From contig JAJEKV010000033.1 in assembly GCA_021234155.1 (NCBI GenBank), positions 13,957,422 through 14,021,421 of the forward strand: DNA of 64,000 nucleotides. The letters are read 5' to 3'. The position numbers were made by a program, and so were the translations under genes. Numbering within the stretch: the stretch's first letter is position 1; the number at the start of each line of letters is the position of its first letter. Of this stretch, positions 32,805 to 44,060 are shown one piece after another. The notes below the pieces were generated by a model that worked only from the letters and a program-made list of their open reading frames with translations, searched no databases and had not been told where the DNA came from. Source of the stretch: Isoetes taiwanensis (taxonomy: Eukaryota; Streptophyta; Lycopodiopsida; Isoetales; Isoetaceae).

Positions 32805-34514
32805 ATATTATTGATTTTCTTTTGTTGCATTCACTATAGGATTACCAGTTGATTCTGTTAGGTCAGAGAATCCTGCTGTTGATACAGAAAGGTTTCCACT
32901 CAATTGCAGGACGGATTAACACATCCTTTTTTGGTGTACTATTTGAAGCACCTGCAACATGGCCAAAACCTAGCTCGTCAAATACACCCTCTGGCACCTA
33001 TCCAGGGCAACCATGAATACATTGTCCTCCTCTCAACAATGAACAACAAGCTATATGAAATCCTGAAAGATGTTGCTCTACTGATTGATTTTGGGAGGAT
33101 CTCAGATGGCACATAAATGAAGGACCTCTCTAAGCAAATGGTGAAGAATATGGTGTGACTGGCACGGAATCTGATTCAAAAATCATTGGAAAGAAGACAC
33201 AAGGGTCTGCTTACAAAGAAATGCAATGTTTCTACAAACAAATGCAACTCAACATTGGAAGGACTGCTATAGGCAAGGAAATAAATGAGAGTCTTATTAA
33301 TCTAGCTGATGACAATGCTACAAATATGGACACACAAGCTGACAAATAGGATGAAGAGGAAGCCCTCCTTCTTAATCAAGTTTTCCGAAATAATACATAA
33401 AAATGCTACTGATGTAGGGCTTTGCACAGCCTGTTATTTATTTGTTTGTGCACATCTATTTTTTTCAAAACCTAAATGCAGTGTGTGCATTAATTCTTTA
33501 CATATTAACCTTTACAATAATGGACAAAGGGTGATAAACCAAGGACCTCTATAGCTTACCCCGTCCTCTTACTCAAAATCTTATCAATACCTTAAGCTTT
33601 GCATTCACAAGTTTTGTTTTCTTTGTTTGGTTTGAGAATACTTAGATGAGGCCAACGTGTAGTTCAACCTAGAGATTTTGGAATTACATACAATGTCTAA
33701 TAAGTTTGAGCGTGTTGCCATGTCTTGATAGATGGTTGAGATTTCCTTCCTTTGTGCTGATAAAGTGTGGTGAACTTTAAAAGAAAGATAATGGTCCTAA
33801 GTCTGTGAAAATGACATGAAGTTAATCAATGTGGGGAAGGTTCTTGAGAACAAGAAGACACTTGCGTAATCAGAGTACCAATTGGTGAGCTTCACAGGAG
33901 TGTAATTACAATTTATTTGCTTATGGGATTGCTCTTCAAATTGCCTAATGTAAATGAGCATGTGATTCCATATTCCATGGAGAAAGTATCAACTTTTAGC
34001 ACAAACAATCTGAAGGTCACGAAGGCACATGCAAGTCGAATTATTTGTTGTAGAAGTCATTTGCTTAAATTCATTATTAATCTGAAAAGGCGTGAAATAG
34101 CATAGTTCGTGTGCATACATGAGAGAGTAGTGCATAGGTTTCTCTACATGTTCTTCATCATTTGCAACCCACATGTTTCTTCCTATTGCAATGCCTTAAC
34201 ATCTTTGCACTTTTGCCATGAAGTTTCAGTTTGCTCATATAGGTGCTGAATGTGTGGACGAACTTTACAATAGCATTTCACATACACAGCAGGGCCTTTT
34301 ATTGCCATGTGCTAGACATCAAGACCTTTTATTGCCATGTGCTTTGGGCCTCGGAACATCTAGAGCTCCCCGCATCTATGGAGGGAGCAATAATTTCCTA
34401 TCTACTTTTTTAAAAGTATTTACGTAATCCTACACTATTATCTACTCTCTAATATAGTGATATAATATGGTAATCTGCCTCTAAATTGTTGTTTCTTATA
34501 TTTTAATAAATCAT
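32805..34514. other. Spacer, possibly with remnants of the preceding element
   Basis: Short open stretches at 32904-33116 and 33155-33349 look protein-like (charged, helical) but match no family I know. From 33400 on, nothing is supported. Confidence 0.45.
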
Positions 34515-34720
34515 AGATGGAGCAATAGTTTCATTTTTGTAGAACTTATTTGGCTTTGTATTATTGCCGTATTAATTATGGAGGGAGCAATAGTTTCATT
34601 TTTGTAAAACTTATTGGCTTTGTATTATTGTAATAGTTTAATTTTTGTAAAACTTATTGGCTTTGTATTATTGCAATAGTTTAATTTTTGTAAAACTTAT
34701 TGGCTTTGTATTATTGCCAT
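34515..34720 (+). repeat. Tandem repeat, periods 65, 43 and 43 bp
   Basis: Units starting aatagttt at 34524, 34589, 34632 and 34675 share the core tttttgtaaaacttattggc (gaactt in the first unit). The last two units are almost identical, so they are the most recent duplication. Confidence 0.9.
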
Positions 34721-35187
34721 TAATACAATCAGATGCGTCTTTGTATATGGATGTAGCATGTCTATAGTCCTTTTAAAAGCAAAGTTTGAACCTAGCAACA
34801 GAAGCCACTCTATGTAACTAAAATTGGAATTCTCATTGAAATCTATCGTGCTTTATTTTATGTTGTATGTAGATTGTGCTGCCATTATACAGGCTTCAAG
34901 TCCAATTTTGGACCTTTATTCGCGTCCAACAATGGAAGCCCACATCATACCTATGAACCATTTAAAAATAAGCCTTTGCGAGTGCACTAAGCAAACCATA
35001 AAATATTAAAAGCTTCCCCCTACCTTTAAAAAATGGATGAAAACATCTATTGCAAACCTTATACATAATTACAATTTAGCAAAAAATAAGAAACAATCCA
35101 TTGTAGGTAATAATGTATTCAGATATGAATTTGTTCATTTGGAAACATAACTAAAAAATAACATCCATCTAAAGCGTGCTAACACAT

Positions 35188-35393
35188 GATTCAATTGCAC
35201 AACCAAGTTCTTCCACATTGTTCGCACGATTCAATTGCACAACCAAGTTATTCCACATTGTTTGGCTCAACAACACATGTTCGCCTCTATTATGACAACG
35301 TAGGGTCTAAGCTACAATCAAGTTATTCCACATTGTTCGGCTCCACAAACCGTGTACACCACTATTATAACAATGTAGGGTCTAAGTTGCACG
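35188..35393 (+). repeat. Compound tandem repeat (40-bp and 75-bp periods)
   Basis: A 35-base block at 35188-35222 recurs at 35228-35262 (period 40). A longer unit at 35245-35319 recurs at 35320-35393 (period 75), sharing aagttattccacattgtt and gtagggtctaag. Lengths divisible by three keep one frame open across the second duplication. Confidence 0.9.
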
Positions 35394-35713
35394 CCTCTTG
35401 AAATTGCTAACTGTTCATTAACAGAATGTTATTAGAAAACTCATGCCATAGAGAAGTAAATATGGTCACTGAAGGTATAGCATACAAGATAACAGAGTCC
35501 ATAGAATTTTTGGAATATTGGATTCAATAAGCATTGGTTGCTATCAGGTCTACGTTTTTATTTTTCCAATGTCCATCTAACATGTATGTTACAACTTAGT
35601 TCTTTAGGCCAATCTTCATAATGTCATGCTATCAAACTGGAAGTAACAATTTTGATTGATTGTGAAAACATGAAATTGAAGTATGATTTAAGCCACTTCA
35701 CCCTCAGGCCCAT

Positions 35714-35728
35714 GGAGGGCAACCCTCC
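35714..35728. repeat. Small GC-rich hairpin
   Basis: GGAGGG, loop CAA, CCCTCC forms a perfect 6-bp stem. Confidence 0.75.
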
Positions 35729-36052
35729 GTGCGCAGCACCTTGTTCATATTTTTCTTCATGAAGGGCTCAGACTTTACCATGCATAAGACAAGCAATCAT
35801 GCACTTTATTGGTCCCCTAAAACAAGGTATGTGACTAAGGATAGTCATAGCAATCAATGCAAGTTATTCGAGACCGCAAATAATCCATGAGCTTATATAG
35901 TAATACATTTAGTTAGAAAAAAATTAATAGATTTAGAGATCTAGGATATGAGGGGAGATTTGGTAACTATGTCGATGAATAATTATCGAGCTTTTAGTCT
36001 CCTGTATATGAGATAAGCAAAAAAGTAAAAATATAATGATTACTAGAACAAG

Positions 36053-38230
36053 TTTTTTCTTTCTTTTTTTTTAGTTAAAGGACGTCAGGCTTTATTTAAC
36101 AAGAAAGCAAATACAAGTAATGATGCAAAAGACGAGGAATAAAAACTCAAAGGATAAATGAAGATCCATCGAAAGTGGAGCTGACCTACCTATGCATAAG
36201 AGGACACATATAAATACTTATCAAGAATCAAGCACCTCTTGCATTGGGCAAGTAAAGAACAATAATAAGTCTTAGCAATGTTACCTTGAGCATATTGAAT
36301 AACATGGTCATCGGCCATATCCGGACCTTTGAAAACTACTAGTCTTCGTCCTTTCCGTGATAGTCCAAAGCGACTAAGGCTAGATAAAAAGCCCCGGCTT
36401 TATAACTTCACATATCGAGGTCAATTGCCAAAAGCACTTGTGAATTTGTTAGTGGGACCTGAAAAAGGGAGAACAACCAATCATATATGTCTATGTTGGC
36501 TACATATGAAGAAGCAATGCTCAATGGACCTGGTTCCAATTTGCATATAGATGCAGTCGATACTCTAGAGACAAATATGTGGACAAAGCGCATTAACCCC
36601 ACCTGTGAAGAATCTGCCACCAAACCGCCACTTTAGGATGAAGCAGCTTATCCCATGCCCAAGCCCACATCTGCTTCCATTGAGGAGGAAGGAGTTGAAG
36701 GTGCCACTTATTTGGAGAAGGAAGATTATCAGTATCAAGCAGTGCTTATACATACACAAGTTTGCATTTTTTAACCTCTCGATGACAACCCCACACCAAA
36801 AAAAAAAATATTCTTATCATTGCGGCATAGTTAGCAACGTTTTTGCCAAAAGAGCTCTATCCCATCGCTTCAACAAAAAAACTTTAACTAGAAAGCCTTC
36901 CATGTTAGCGAATGGCCTGAGTCATGTCAAGCTACAATTGTTAAAATTCCAACCAGTTTCCAACGTCTCTAAGTCAATGGATGCGTAATAATGCAAAGTA
37001 GTTGTCATCCAATGGGATCCACCAACAAGGTGTAATCAATTAAGCACAAGCGGTTGAATTGATATGAAATAACATTTTGACTATGTGCCAGGATTCTAAC
37101 AAGCCCTTTAAAATGGGAGAAGCATTAGGATACAACTGCAAATCATAGAAGATTCACCATAGAAGAACAAGCTTAAGTGTAGCTTTTACCAAAAGGGATA
37201 CCATGGGTAAGATCTTTTGTGCAATAAGTCGCAACCAGGAGAATCAGTCCTTGTCCAGCGAAGCTTCCAAATGCATTTAGAGATCATAACTTTACTCGTA
37301 GATGAAAATCGTTATGCTCAAACCTCCAACAACTTAGGTTTGATACACTTAGACCGCAGGTAACCTTAACTACATCACCTTCATTTTCCACCCCAAACAA
37401 AGTTTCTAATGACACCTACAATCTCCCTTAAACTTTGTCCGGGAAGCAAAGATGGCGTAACCATATAGACATGAGTGTTGCTTAAGACATGCTTAGCAAC
37501 TATCACTCTTCTAGGCATAGAGAATTTAGTTGTATCCCATCAAAAAAGGTGCCTCCACAACCCCTCTATTATGACATCCCAAGCATCAGACGTTGAAATA
37601 TGAATACCCACAAGAATACAAAAGAAGCTTGGTTGCCTTTCTATGAGGCAACACCTTCTAGGGATAAGCAAGAATACATGGGGGGACTTCATCGTCTAGA
37701 GTCCATAGAGCGTAACACTTTTGCCAACCTACCAAAACTCGGATGCTAACGAGAAGTTGTCAAGTAAAAGCTTTGCATTTTGAAGGTTACCATCATCTGA
37801 GAGAATAAAAATATAGAATTTGCAAACTGACTACATATTTCTTGAGAGCCATTCTCCATAGATAGACCCCTAAAGTAGCACGAGTGAACAACTGTGAGAG
37901 CACCTCTGCCACGATTGTAAAAAGCAATGGAGCCAAGGTGCAACCCTGACGAACTCCTCTACTAAGAGGAAAGACAACAAAAAACTCTCTCAAGGAAAGT
38001 ATTGTAGAAGTTATAGAAATATGAAACTTCATCACATTGATTGTGAATGGGATTCCAAACGCTAAGGCCAATTGACAGTTCTCTAAAAAGCTCTGATTCA
38101 CGTTGTCATAAGCCTTGGCAAAGTCGAGTTTGAGATATACAACCAACAACTTTAACTATTACTATCTCAGGCCAAGTATCATCCAATCAAAAGCAGATCT
38201 GTGCCTCCACTAATACAAGCCTTATTTAGG
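36053..38230 (-). mobile_element. Second L1-like LINE, 5'-truncated, minus strand
   Basis: The T-rich run at 36053-36074 (plus strand) is the A-tail of a minus-strand insertion. From 38149 downwards the minus strand encodes RT blocks LKLDFAKAYD, SRGVRQGCTLAPLLF and a degraded catalytic region. Then come NLQNAKLLLDNF-type text, RVIVAKHVLSNTHVY with a QSLREIVGVIRNFVWG block (about 37540-37370), and zf-RVT-like pieces (KVAVWWQILHRW) near 36600-36680. The start near 38230 lies inside the RT, so the 5' end is missing. Many frame breaks make it a dead copy. Confidence 0.85.
37793..38149 (-). pseudogene. LINE reverse transcriptase fragment
   Basis: This open stretch of 118 codons within the minus-strand LINE contains the RT palm motifs LDFAKAYD and GVRQGCTLAPLLF, followed by IVAEVLSQLFTRA. 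The expected YADD motif is not readable, because the frame changes just before it (about 37800-37850). Confidence 0.88.
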
Positions 38231-39699
38231 ATGATGAAAGCAGTGAGATAGACTATTAATACTGTCGCAATGAAAAAACAAACCCTCATTTAAAAATAAA
38301 ATAAAAATCAATGTGCACATGCTTGACTTGACGTTTGGTAATATAATTGAAAAATAACAGAGAATGAAGGCTAGAATAGCTGATAGTCAAGTCTAGCCAT
38401 ATTGGGTTATGCCTTGAAGCAATCCAAAGAGAAAACCGTGAATACCCCAAAATGCATGACTCTATTTGTGTACGATCATCATATGCCTAAGGAAGAAAAA
38501 AAGGAGAGAAAGAAGTAGGATGCCAAGACACTAGGGTTGCATTAATGCCATAACAACATGTTTTTACAATAAAAAAAGCTTGCAAAGTGCCTTGCCTTTG
38601 GATCAATGGCCTTTGTTGAAAATAGTCGCCTCTTGCCTCGTTAAGGCCGACCATGAGAAATCATTATTTTCAAGATGTACCATCTTTGAGACTTGAAAAG
38701 AAATAAAGCTGAGCAGTAATACTTGATAAATTGAAGTTGTTGTTTATAGATATTGAAAATGCAATTGCTATGGGTGCATTGTTTGTTTAATACAAACATT
38801 CTACGATGAATGACATGTGAATGATACATGCATTGATTTGGGAGCTAATAAGAATAGCCGTCAGTGATGCTATCGCGAGATGGCAAACATAGTGGGCCTT
38901 ACCAACATCTTTTCATAATGCAGACCATGCCTTCAAAGCTAATCAAGGCATTTCTTGAGGGCCTTGCATACTAGAATCATTCTGGCCGGCTTTGAGGCCC
39001 AATTAAGATCTTTCTTAATAGCATCGCCCCGGGCTTTTGAACGGGCTCTAAAGGCGACTTGGCAAAAGGTAAGTGATCCACATTTGCACCACCCTCCATG
39101 GCCACGACTCCAACCGGACACCTTCTATTGCAAAAACAACAAGGCGTCATAGAAGCTTGTGGAGCCGCGTTTTGCCCGAGGCAGCACCCAAAGTCACGCC
39201 ACATCTATGGCGATCCAAATCGGCCAAGAGAAGGGCCAGAGAAGGCCCTCCAATTTGAAGAAGAAGACTCAATTTTCAATGAGCTGGAGAAGAAGGCACA
39301 AAGGTGTGACCCCCTCCCATTCCGGCGCTCTCCTCAAAGAGCGTGACAAAATAAAAAAAACGAATAGAGATGGCTTGCCCAGAATGGGGTTGCTTGACAA
39401 AATCCTGGACACGTACCTAAGCAATCCCTAGTTATAGCTGACGCGGACATATACCCTAGCTAAGAATAGGTGCCCGATGCGCCTTCATCATCCGCGCGCT
39501 TTCACCATCTCCTACGCCCACGAAAACCCCAAAGACTCCCCACCAACAAAAGAGGCCGTGATTCGAAATCTAGATGCCCATTTTGGAATCCGGGTTGCCA
39601 AAGCATCGGCATGTACGATATTCTCATATGAATACCATAAAAACCATAGGAAATCTTAGGGTATATTTGTACCGTTTTTTATTTCGCCGATTATTACGC
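38231..39699. other. Spacer, becoming GC-richer from about 38,930
   Basis: Several overlapping open stretches between 38939 and 39660 are longer than in the AT-rich spacer (for example 39098-39346 plus, and 39477-39659 plus). None has a recognisable domain. The rise in GC makes chance open frames more likely. It may be the remnant of an unrecognised gene or element. Confidence 0.45.
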
Positions 39700-39714
39700 C
39701 ATCTTTAGATGGAA

Positions 39715-39800
39715 AAAAGCTGCAAGATGTGCCTTAGAAAATGGAAAATGTGTGATTGAAGAAGTAGAAGAGCATGTGCTCCTACAATGTCTAGCATAAG
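39715..39800 (+). pseudogene. Possible LINE zinc-finger tail
   Basis: The plus strand reads CALENGKCVIEEVEEHVLLQC, a C-x6-C-x8-H-x4-C pattern like the zf-RVT end of LINE ORF2 (EHVLLQC is typical). It is short and isolated. Confidence 0.4.
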
Positions 39801-39955
39801 TTGGGAGCAAGGTAAATCCATGCCTATTGGACAATTGAAGAAGGAACCTTGAAGGAGCTCGCAAAGGTTTATTTCTCTTTTCTTTCTTTGTTTGTGGGTT
39901 TTTTTTTTTTTTTTGGGGTTGGGGTTGGGGAGCGGTTTGTGTGCGTGTTTTGATA

Positions 39956-40430
39956 GATTAAAATGGATTGTTGTCCACTATGGTGTAGATAATGCCTTGA
40001 TCCGAGGGCGTTATGGGAAAAGGATGTAGGGTCATATGGTTTCATTTAGATAACGCCCTAGCATGAGGGCGTTATCGAAATGAGGGTCATATGGGCTGAA
40101 TATTTTTTTCCCATAAACACTGGCTGCTATAAAGCTTTGTGATAACTCCCCATGTTATGGCTTGTAAACCCAAGAAAGATTAGAATGGATTGTTGTCCAC
40201 TATGGCGTGGAGATAATGCCTTGACCCGAGGCTTAATGGAAAAAGGATGTAGGGTCATATGGCCCTACTATGATATAGATAACACTCTAGCCTAAGAGCG
40301 TTATGGAAAAAAAAAAGGGAAAAAAAGAAAAAATTGAGGGCCATGTCGCCTCGAATTTTTCTTTCCCATAAAACACCCAAGGGCGAGTTATAGGCCTTTG
40401 TGATAACTTCGTGTTATAGGGCATTATAAG
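39956..40430 (+). repeat. 222-bp tandem duplication
   Basis: 39956-40177 and 40178-40430 start gattaaaatggattgttgtc / gattagaatggattgttgtc and keep the same order of blocks: ggatgtagggtcatatgg, a hairpin with gataacgcc/ggcgttat, ttcccataaa, tttgtgataact. They differ by many substitutions and small indels, so the duplication is old. Confidence 0.85.
40049..40076. repeat. Perfect 11-bp hairpin in the 222-bp repeat
   Basis: GATAACGCCCT, loop AGCATG, AGGGCGTTATC. A related imperfect hairpin (gataatgcc...gagggcgttat) lies at about 39988-40014, and degraded versions are in the second repeat unit. Confidence 0.9.
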
Positions 40431-40439
40431 CTATGCAAA

Positions 40440-41100
40440 ATGGTTAAAGTGGTCTTTAAATTGGCGGTGATATACAATTTTGAAGGTGCCTTTTTCCATT
40501 CATGGCTCCTCGCTATAGAGGATACTTCTAAATTCACACCAATTCATGCTCCGGGTACTTGAAAGGATGCTCCTCATTAAGCAGCTCATGAGGAGGCACT
40601 AACAAGTCTCATTTTGTGGAGCAACAAAAAAGCCATGGATAATCTTCACCAGGACTTCCTTAAGAACAACCCGATGCTCCACACTCCAAAAGCAAGTCAT
40701 TGCTCATCACCTACACATCATTGAGTATAATTTTTTAAACTCAAGCATATACACCGAGAGCATCTCCAATGTTTATGACAAATGAGCCTACTTTAGGTTG
40801 AACAAGGCAACCCAGTGATTCCCTTTCTTAATTTCTAAGCCACCCTCTTGATCTTCGTGTACAAGATGGTGAGCATGTTGGTGTCGGGGATGGGAAACGA
40901 AAGTGCAGAGGAATGGTAGAGCTATGGGCAAATAAATGGTAATAATGTCACAAGGAGGGCCTTAGTGCTGTGCTTGCAAGGGGAGCTAAAAGGTAGAGAA
41001 GGAGGCCCAAGGCTTCATCTAGGAGGGTGAGCAAGGCCATGGCCATGTGGTCCATAAGCTCCATGTATGCATAAGCGCCAAGCCGCAAGGCAAGGCAAGG
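40440..41100 (-). pseudogene. 2-oxoglutarate/Fe(II)-dependent dioxygenase pseudogene, copy 1
   Basis: Minus-strand text in shifting frames follows the plant DOXC order: YMELMDHMAMALLTLLDEALG (given here to 20 residues at most in any use), then YYHLFAHSST, TNMLTILY, EDQEGGLEIKKGNHWVALF, SFVINIGDAL, SVEHRVVL, FFVAPQNET, LVPPHELLNEEHPFKY. These are the linker helix, the jelly-roll core and the C-terminal tail of a 2OG oxygenase (gibberellin-oxidase/flavonol-synthase type fold). The first iron ligand region (normally HTD) reads as a damaged proline-rich stretch. Five or more frameshifts and several stops show it is dead. The N-terminal third was not found. Confidence 0.8.
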
Positions 41101-41113
41101 GATCCAAGTTTGT

Positions 41114-41193
41114 TAAATTCTAAAGTAGAAAAAAGGATTAATAAATTCTAAAGTAGAAAAAGTATTAATAAATTCTAAAGTAGAAAAAAGTAG
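41114..41193 (+). repeat. Three 27-28 bp tandem units
   Basis: The word taaattctaaagtagaaaaa starts at 41114, 41142 and 41169, separated by g/t-attaa. It lies immediately upstream (minus sense) of the 2OG pseudogene. Confidence 0.92.
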
Positions 41194-41860
41194 TTAACCG
41201 CCATAGGCAATTTGAGTACCGAATTGCCCGAGGCTTTAGGGGGTCTAATAGGCCAGCCAAGATGTTCATTTGGCACAGCCATGGCCTCTGCCATGCAAGT
41301 CCGATAGCGCCCCTTTATCGCCGGATGAGTAGCTCCTAAGACCGCTCGCCGCTGACTGCGGATCCTATCCTTCTGATCTTCGCCGTGGCAAAGAATTCCG
41401 GAATTTGGCAACCACGTTATGCATCACATCCGTGAACTCCATGATTCACCACATTTACATGCCCCCATTCGTGGTCGTGACCCGCGGCTCGCAGCATTCT
41501 CCCAGCACGCGACACGCCTTCACGTTACCTAATTGCCCGGGTCGATTTCAAGAAGCTTATCTTACTTACTTTACTTATTTACTTTATTAATCACGCCTAT
41601 TTGAGACCCACAGGCCTATATGGCAAAACAAGGATACAATGGTTTAGGTATAGACACTACTCATTCCATATCTACCAGTTTAAGAATCAAAATCAAAAAT
41701 AAAATACCCCGCATTTTGTGCGGATTTTCCCGTGTGTTGTAAAGAAGCTTGATCACCTCCGTTCTTTCCTTGTATACATGTTTTACATATGCACCGGTAC
41801 TGCGTGGATCAATGCATAGTAGTTCTTGCAAGTTATTGCACGAGATACCAAAAGGCCGCT
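41194..41860. other. Short spacer between the 2OG pseudogene and a LINE
   Basis: A minus-strand open stretch (41175-41411) ends at the tandem repeat. It has no clear family resemblance, although its position would suit an N-terminal exon of the 2OG gene. Confidence 0.4.
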
Positions 41861-43290
41861 AATGTGATCATAAGATGGACATTCTAGAACTCACTTTCAA
41901 CCTTTGGAGATGCCAAAACAACAGGGGCATAATCCGATCGATCAGGGGGATATTATGCCATCTACCGACTTCAATAGCAAGATGATGTGAGGATAATCTT
42001 AGTTGTGAGATTTCGCTTTGACTTCCTATGACAAGATTCAAGTATGCTCGAAAGTGCAATTATGTTCCCAACGTGTTCACCTCGTTTACATAAAATTGTG
42101 CTTTTACTTCATCTTTATATCATCTCGCATGCATAAAACCTATGCATCATTTTCAACCGGACCCAATGCCTGAATATCTTCTAGTTTCTCAGCGGTGAAT
42201 GCCTTAATATCCCAATGTTTCTCATCCATTTCAGACACTGAATACCGACCATTCCCTTTCAAGCGTGGACATTTTAGCAGCATGATCGCGGTACGGTTCA
42301 GTTCAAAGGCGACTACCCCGTAAGATAGTGCGATGTTTGACTAAGTGCTTCCAACTCCAATGGAACAAACCCGTTTCGGCCGGGGCATTTTATAAAGAGT
42401 GCGGGCTTTAACACCTAATTCTACAAGAAGAAATTGTTTTTGTACCTTTTCGATAATGCGCCCAATCTACTCATTGATAATCCGGAGCCCATGCGGGACA
42501 TCCATATATAGTATGGCGGGTTTTACCACAACTCCGAAAAGCAACCGCCTCAAGCTCCAATTTTCAAAGTTGTTCTCCTTACATATTTTGATCATTCCGT
42601 ATAATGCTTTCGAAGCCCACCTCGTAGCTCGTTTTTTGCAGCCAAAGACCACTTGTAATTACTACTAACTTCAATTCCTAGGTATTTGTAGGTCGGAACC
42701 ATATCCAAACTCTCACCTCAATTGAAATCGGGCTTGTCAGGCCCAAACACCATAATCTTTGATTTACCCACGTTTATCGACATGTCATCGTCTCAAAGAA
42801 CTTATGCAACACATCTAAGTGTATTTGGAGACCATTTTGGTCAGGAGACAACACAATGTCATCGGCAAAAGCAACAATTGCACTACATACCCACAGAGGT
42901 CCACTCTCCATTTTCCATTTTCAGATCCATTTCTCCACCTTCATCGATAAACAACCCAAATAATAGCAATTGAGCAGGGGACAACCTTGTTTTAACGTAA
43001 CGTACTTTGTATTTTTGGACCGATAGAGGCATGCCAGCGCTTCCCCGCAGGTCCACTAAAAGAGTCCTAGCTTGTAATTTGTCCCTATGAACTTGTCAAA
43101 TGCACCTTTGACAAATCCATAAAAGCACAATAAACCTTGTTGCCTTTCGCCCTTTGCAGCTTTCTAGAATCACGTAATGTGGCAGAGATGGTCAGCTTGT
43201 CGAGGTGCCGGCCAGGAAACAGCGGCATTACGTACGGCATTTCATGATCGCCCAATGTGAAAGTTTTTTCTTCAATCATGCTTGCCTACG
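41861..43290 (-). mobile_element. Non-LTR retrotransposon of a different clade (FADDIVL type)
   Basis: Minus-strand text in order: KVYCAFMDLSK (43160-43110), a degraded GCPLLN / LFGLFIDE block, VAFADDIVLSPDQNG (about 42890-42850), then SINVGKSKIMVFGPD and YKYLGIEV. Nearer the end it shows a block resembling Q-K-x-F-L-x-R-I-L-G-V-K and LRLSSHHLAIEVGRWHNIP (about 41990-41930). FADDIVL and the SSHxLxIExGRW tail differ from the L1-type YADD/zf-RVT of the other LINEs here, so a separate LINE lineage is present. One residue is deleted next to the catalytic FADD. The copy is dead. Confidence 0.75.
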
Positions 43291-43539
43291 GTTTAGATGG
43301 TGTATTCCAAGCTGATGCGATAATTCGCCAGCAGTTTTCTATCTCCACTCTTATAAATGGGCCTGGCGGCGATACACCATTCATCAGAATGATCCACATT
43401 TTCAATACAAGATCGACATTTCTATCTTCCCCATCGACTTCTTTGCGCTTTTCAACCATGCTCTCCTCTTGACATCTTACATAACACAACATAGCGTGCG
43501 CCAATATAACTACAACATAGCGTCTTGCGTATATTGCGT
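43291..43539. other. Spacer or upstream remnant of the LINE
   Basis: The minus strand is open (43286-43504) with charged text (EESMVEKRKEVDGEDRN), but no recognisable motif. It may be the region before the RT of the neighbouring LINE. Confidence 0.4.
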
Positions 43540-44060
43540 CCCAGCGAGAGTTCCATTTTCGGTGAAATTAAATCCAAATTAAATCATCTTACGCTAACTT
43601 TACAACATAGCGTGCGCATCTAACACAACATAGCTCGCGGCAATACGCAATATAGCGATCTTGCTTGTATATTGCCCCAAAAGCGAGTTCCATTTTGCGG
43701 GTGATTAAATCCACGCAATGTTTCCATGCGGTTACCAATCTCATCCGTTAGGTGAATTTACCCATCGTATTAGATAAATGGCATTGCCATCCCAACTGTT
43801 TGTGAATTTACCCTTCATGTCATCATCGATTGCAATCCCAACCCGTCGGCTATTCTATCTTGTAGAATCTCCCATCGTTCATCGATGCCGCCCCCTTATA
43901 TAGCCTAAGCTTATCTTGTAGGGCTCCAATGTTGTCTTCCTCCTCCTTGACTTCTCGTCCACTTGTATTTTTCATAGTCATATGGATAAGACGCGAAAAC
44001 ATTCATATTCTTATAAAACTTCAATTGCGTTGCTCTTCTCTAAGAAAATAATTCTTGCAT
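43540..44060. repeat. Repeat R2, copy a
   Basis: The block with gagttccattttgcg, caatctcatccgt, cttcatgtcatcatc, cccatcgttcat, gcttatcttgtagggctcca and catatggataaga recurs in the same order at 45785-46100 (partly) and 46260-46540. Shorter internal repeats (acaacatagcg words at 43490-43660) precede it. The function is unknown; the minus strand shows protein-like but broken text. Confidence 0.8.

Larger units (their letters stand above)
34721..36052. other. AT-rich spacer containing tandem repeats
   Basis: Apart from the repeat at 35188-35393 and a small hairpin at 35714-35728, no feature is supported. Open stretches are short. Confidence 0.55.

Noticed and set aside
34524-34720. Regular repeats, considered as a CRISPR array
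   Set aside because: Units are directly adjacent with no unique spacers, periods differ (65, 43, 43), and the context is plant nuclear DNA.
38939-39660. Organelle DNA insertion (GC shift)
   Set aside because: No plastid or mitochondrial gene text could be recognised on either strand.
39915-39930. G-quadruplex or telomere-like ggggttggggttgggg
   Set aside because: There are only three G-runs and no further repeat; it follows a poly-T run and is better seen as low complexity. The plant telomere repeat is different.
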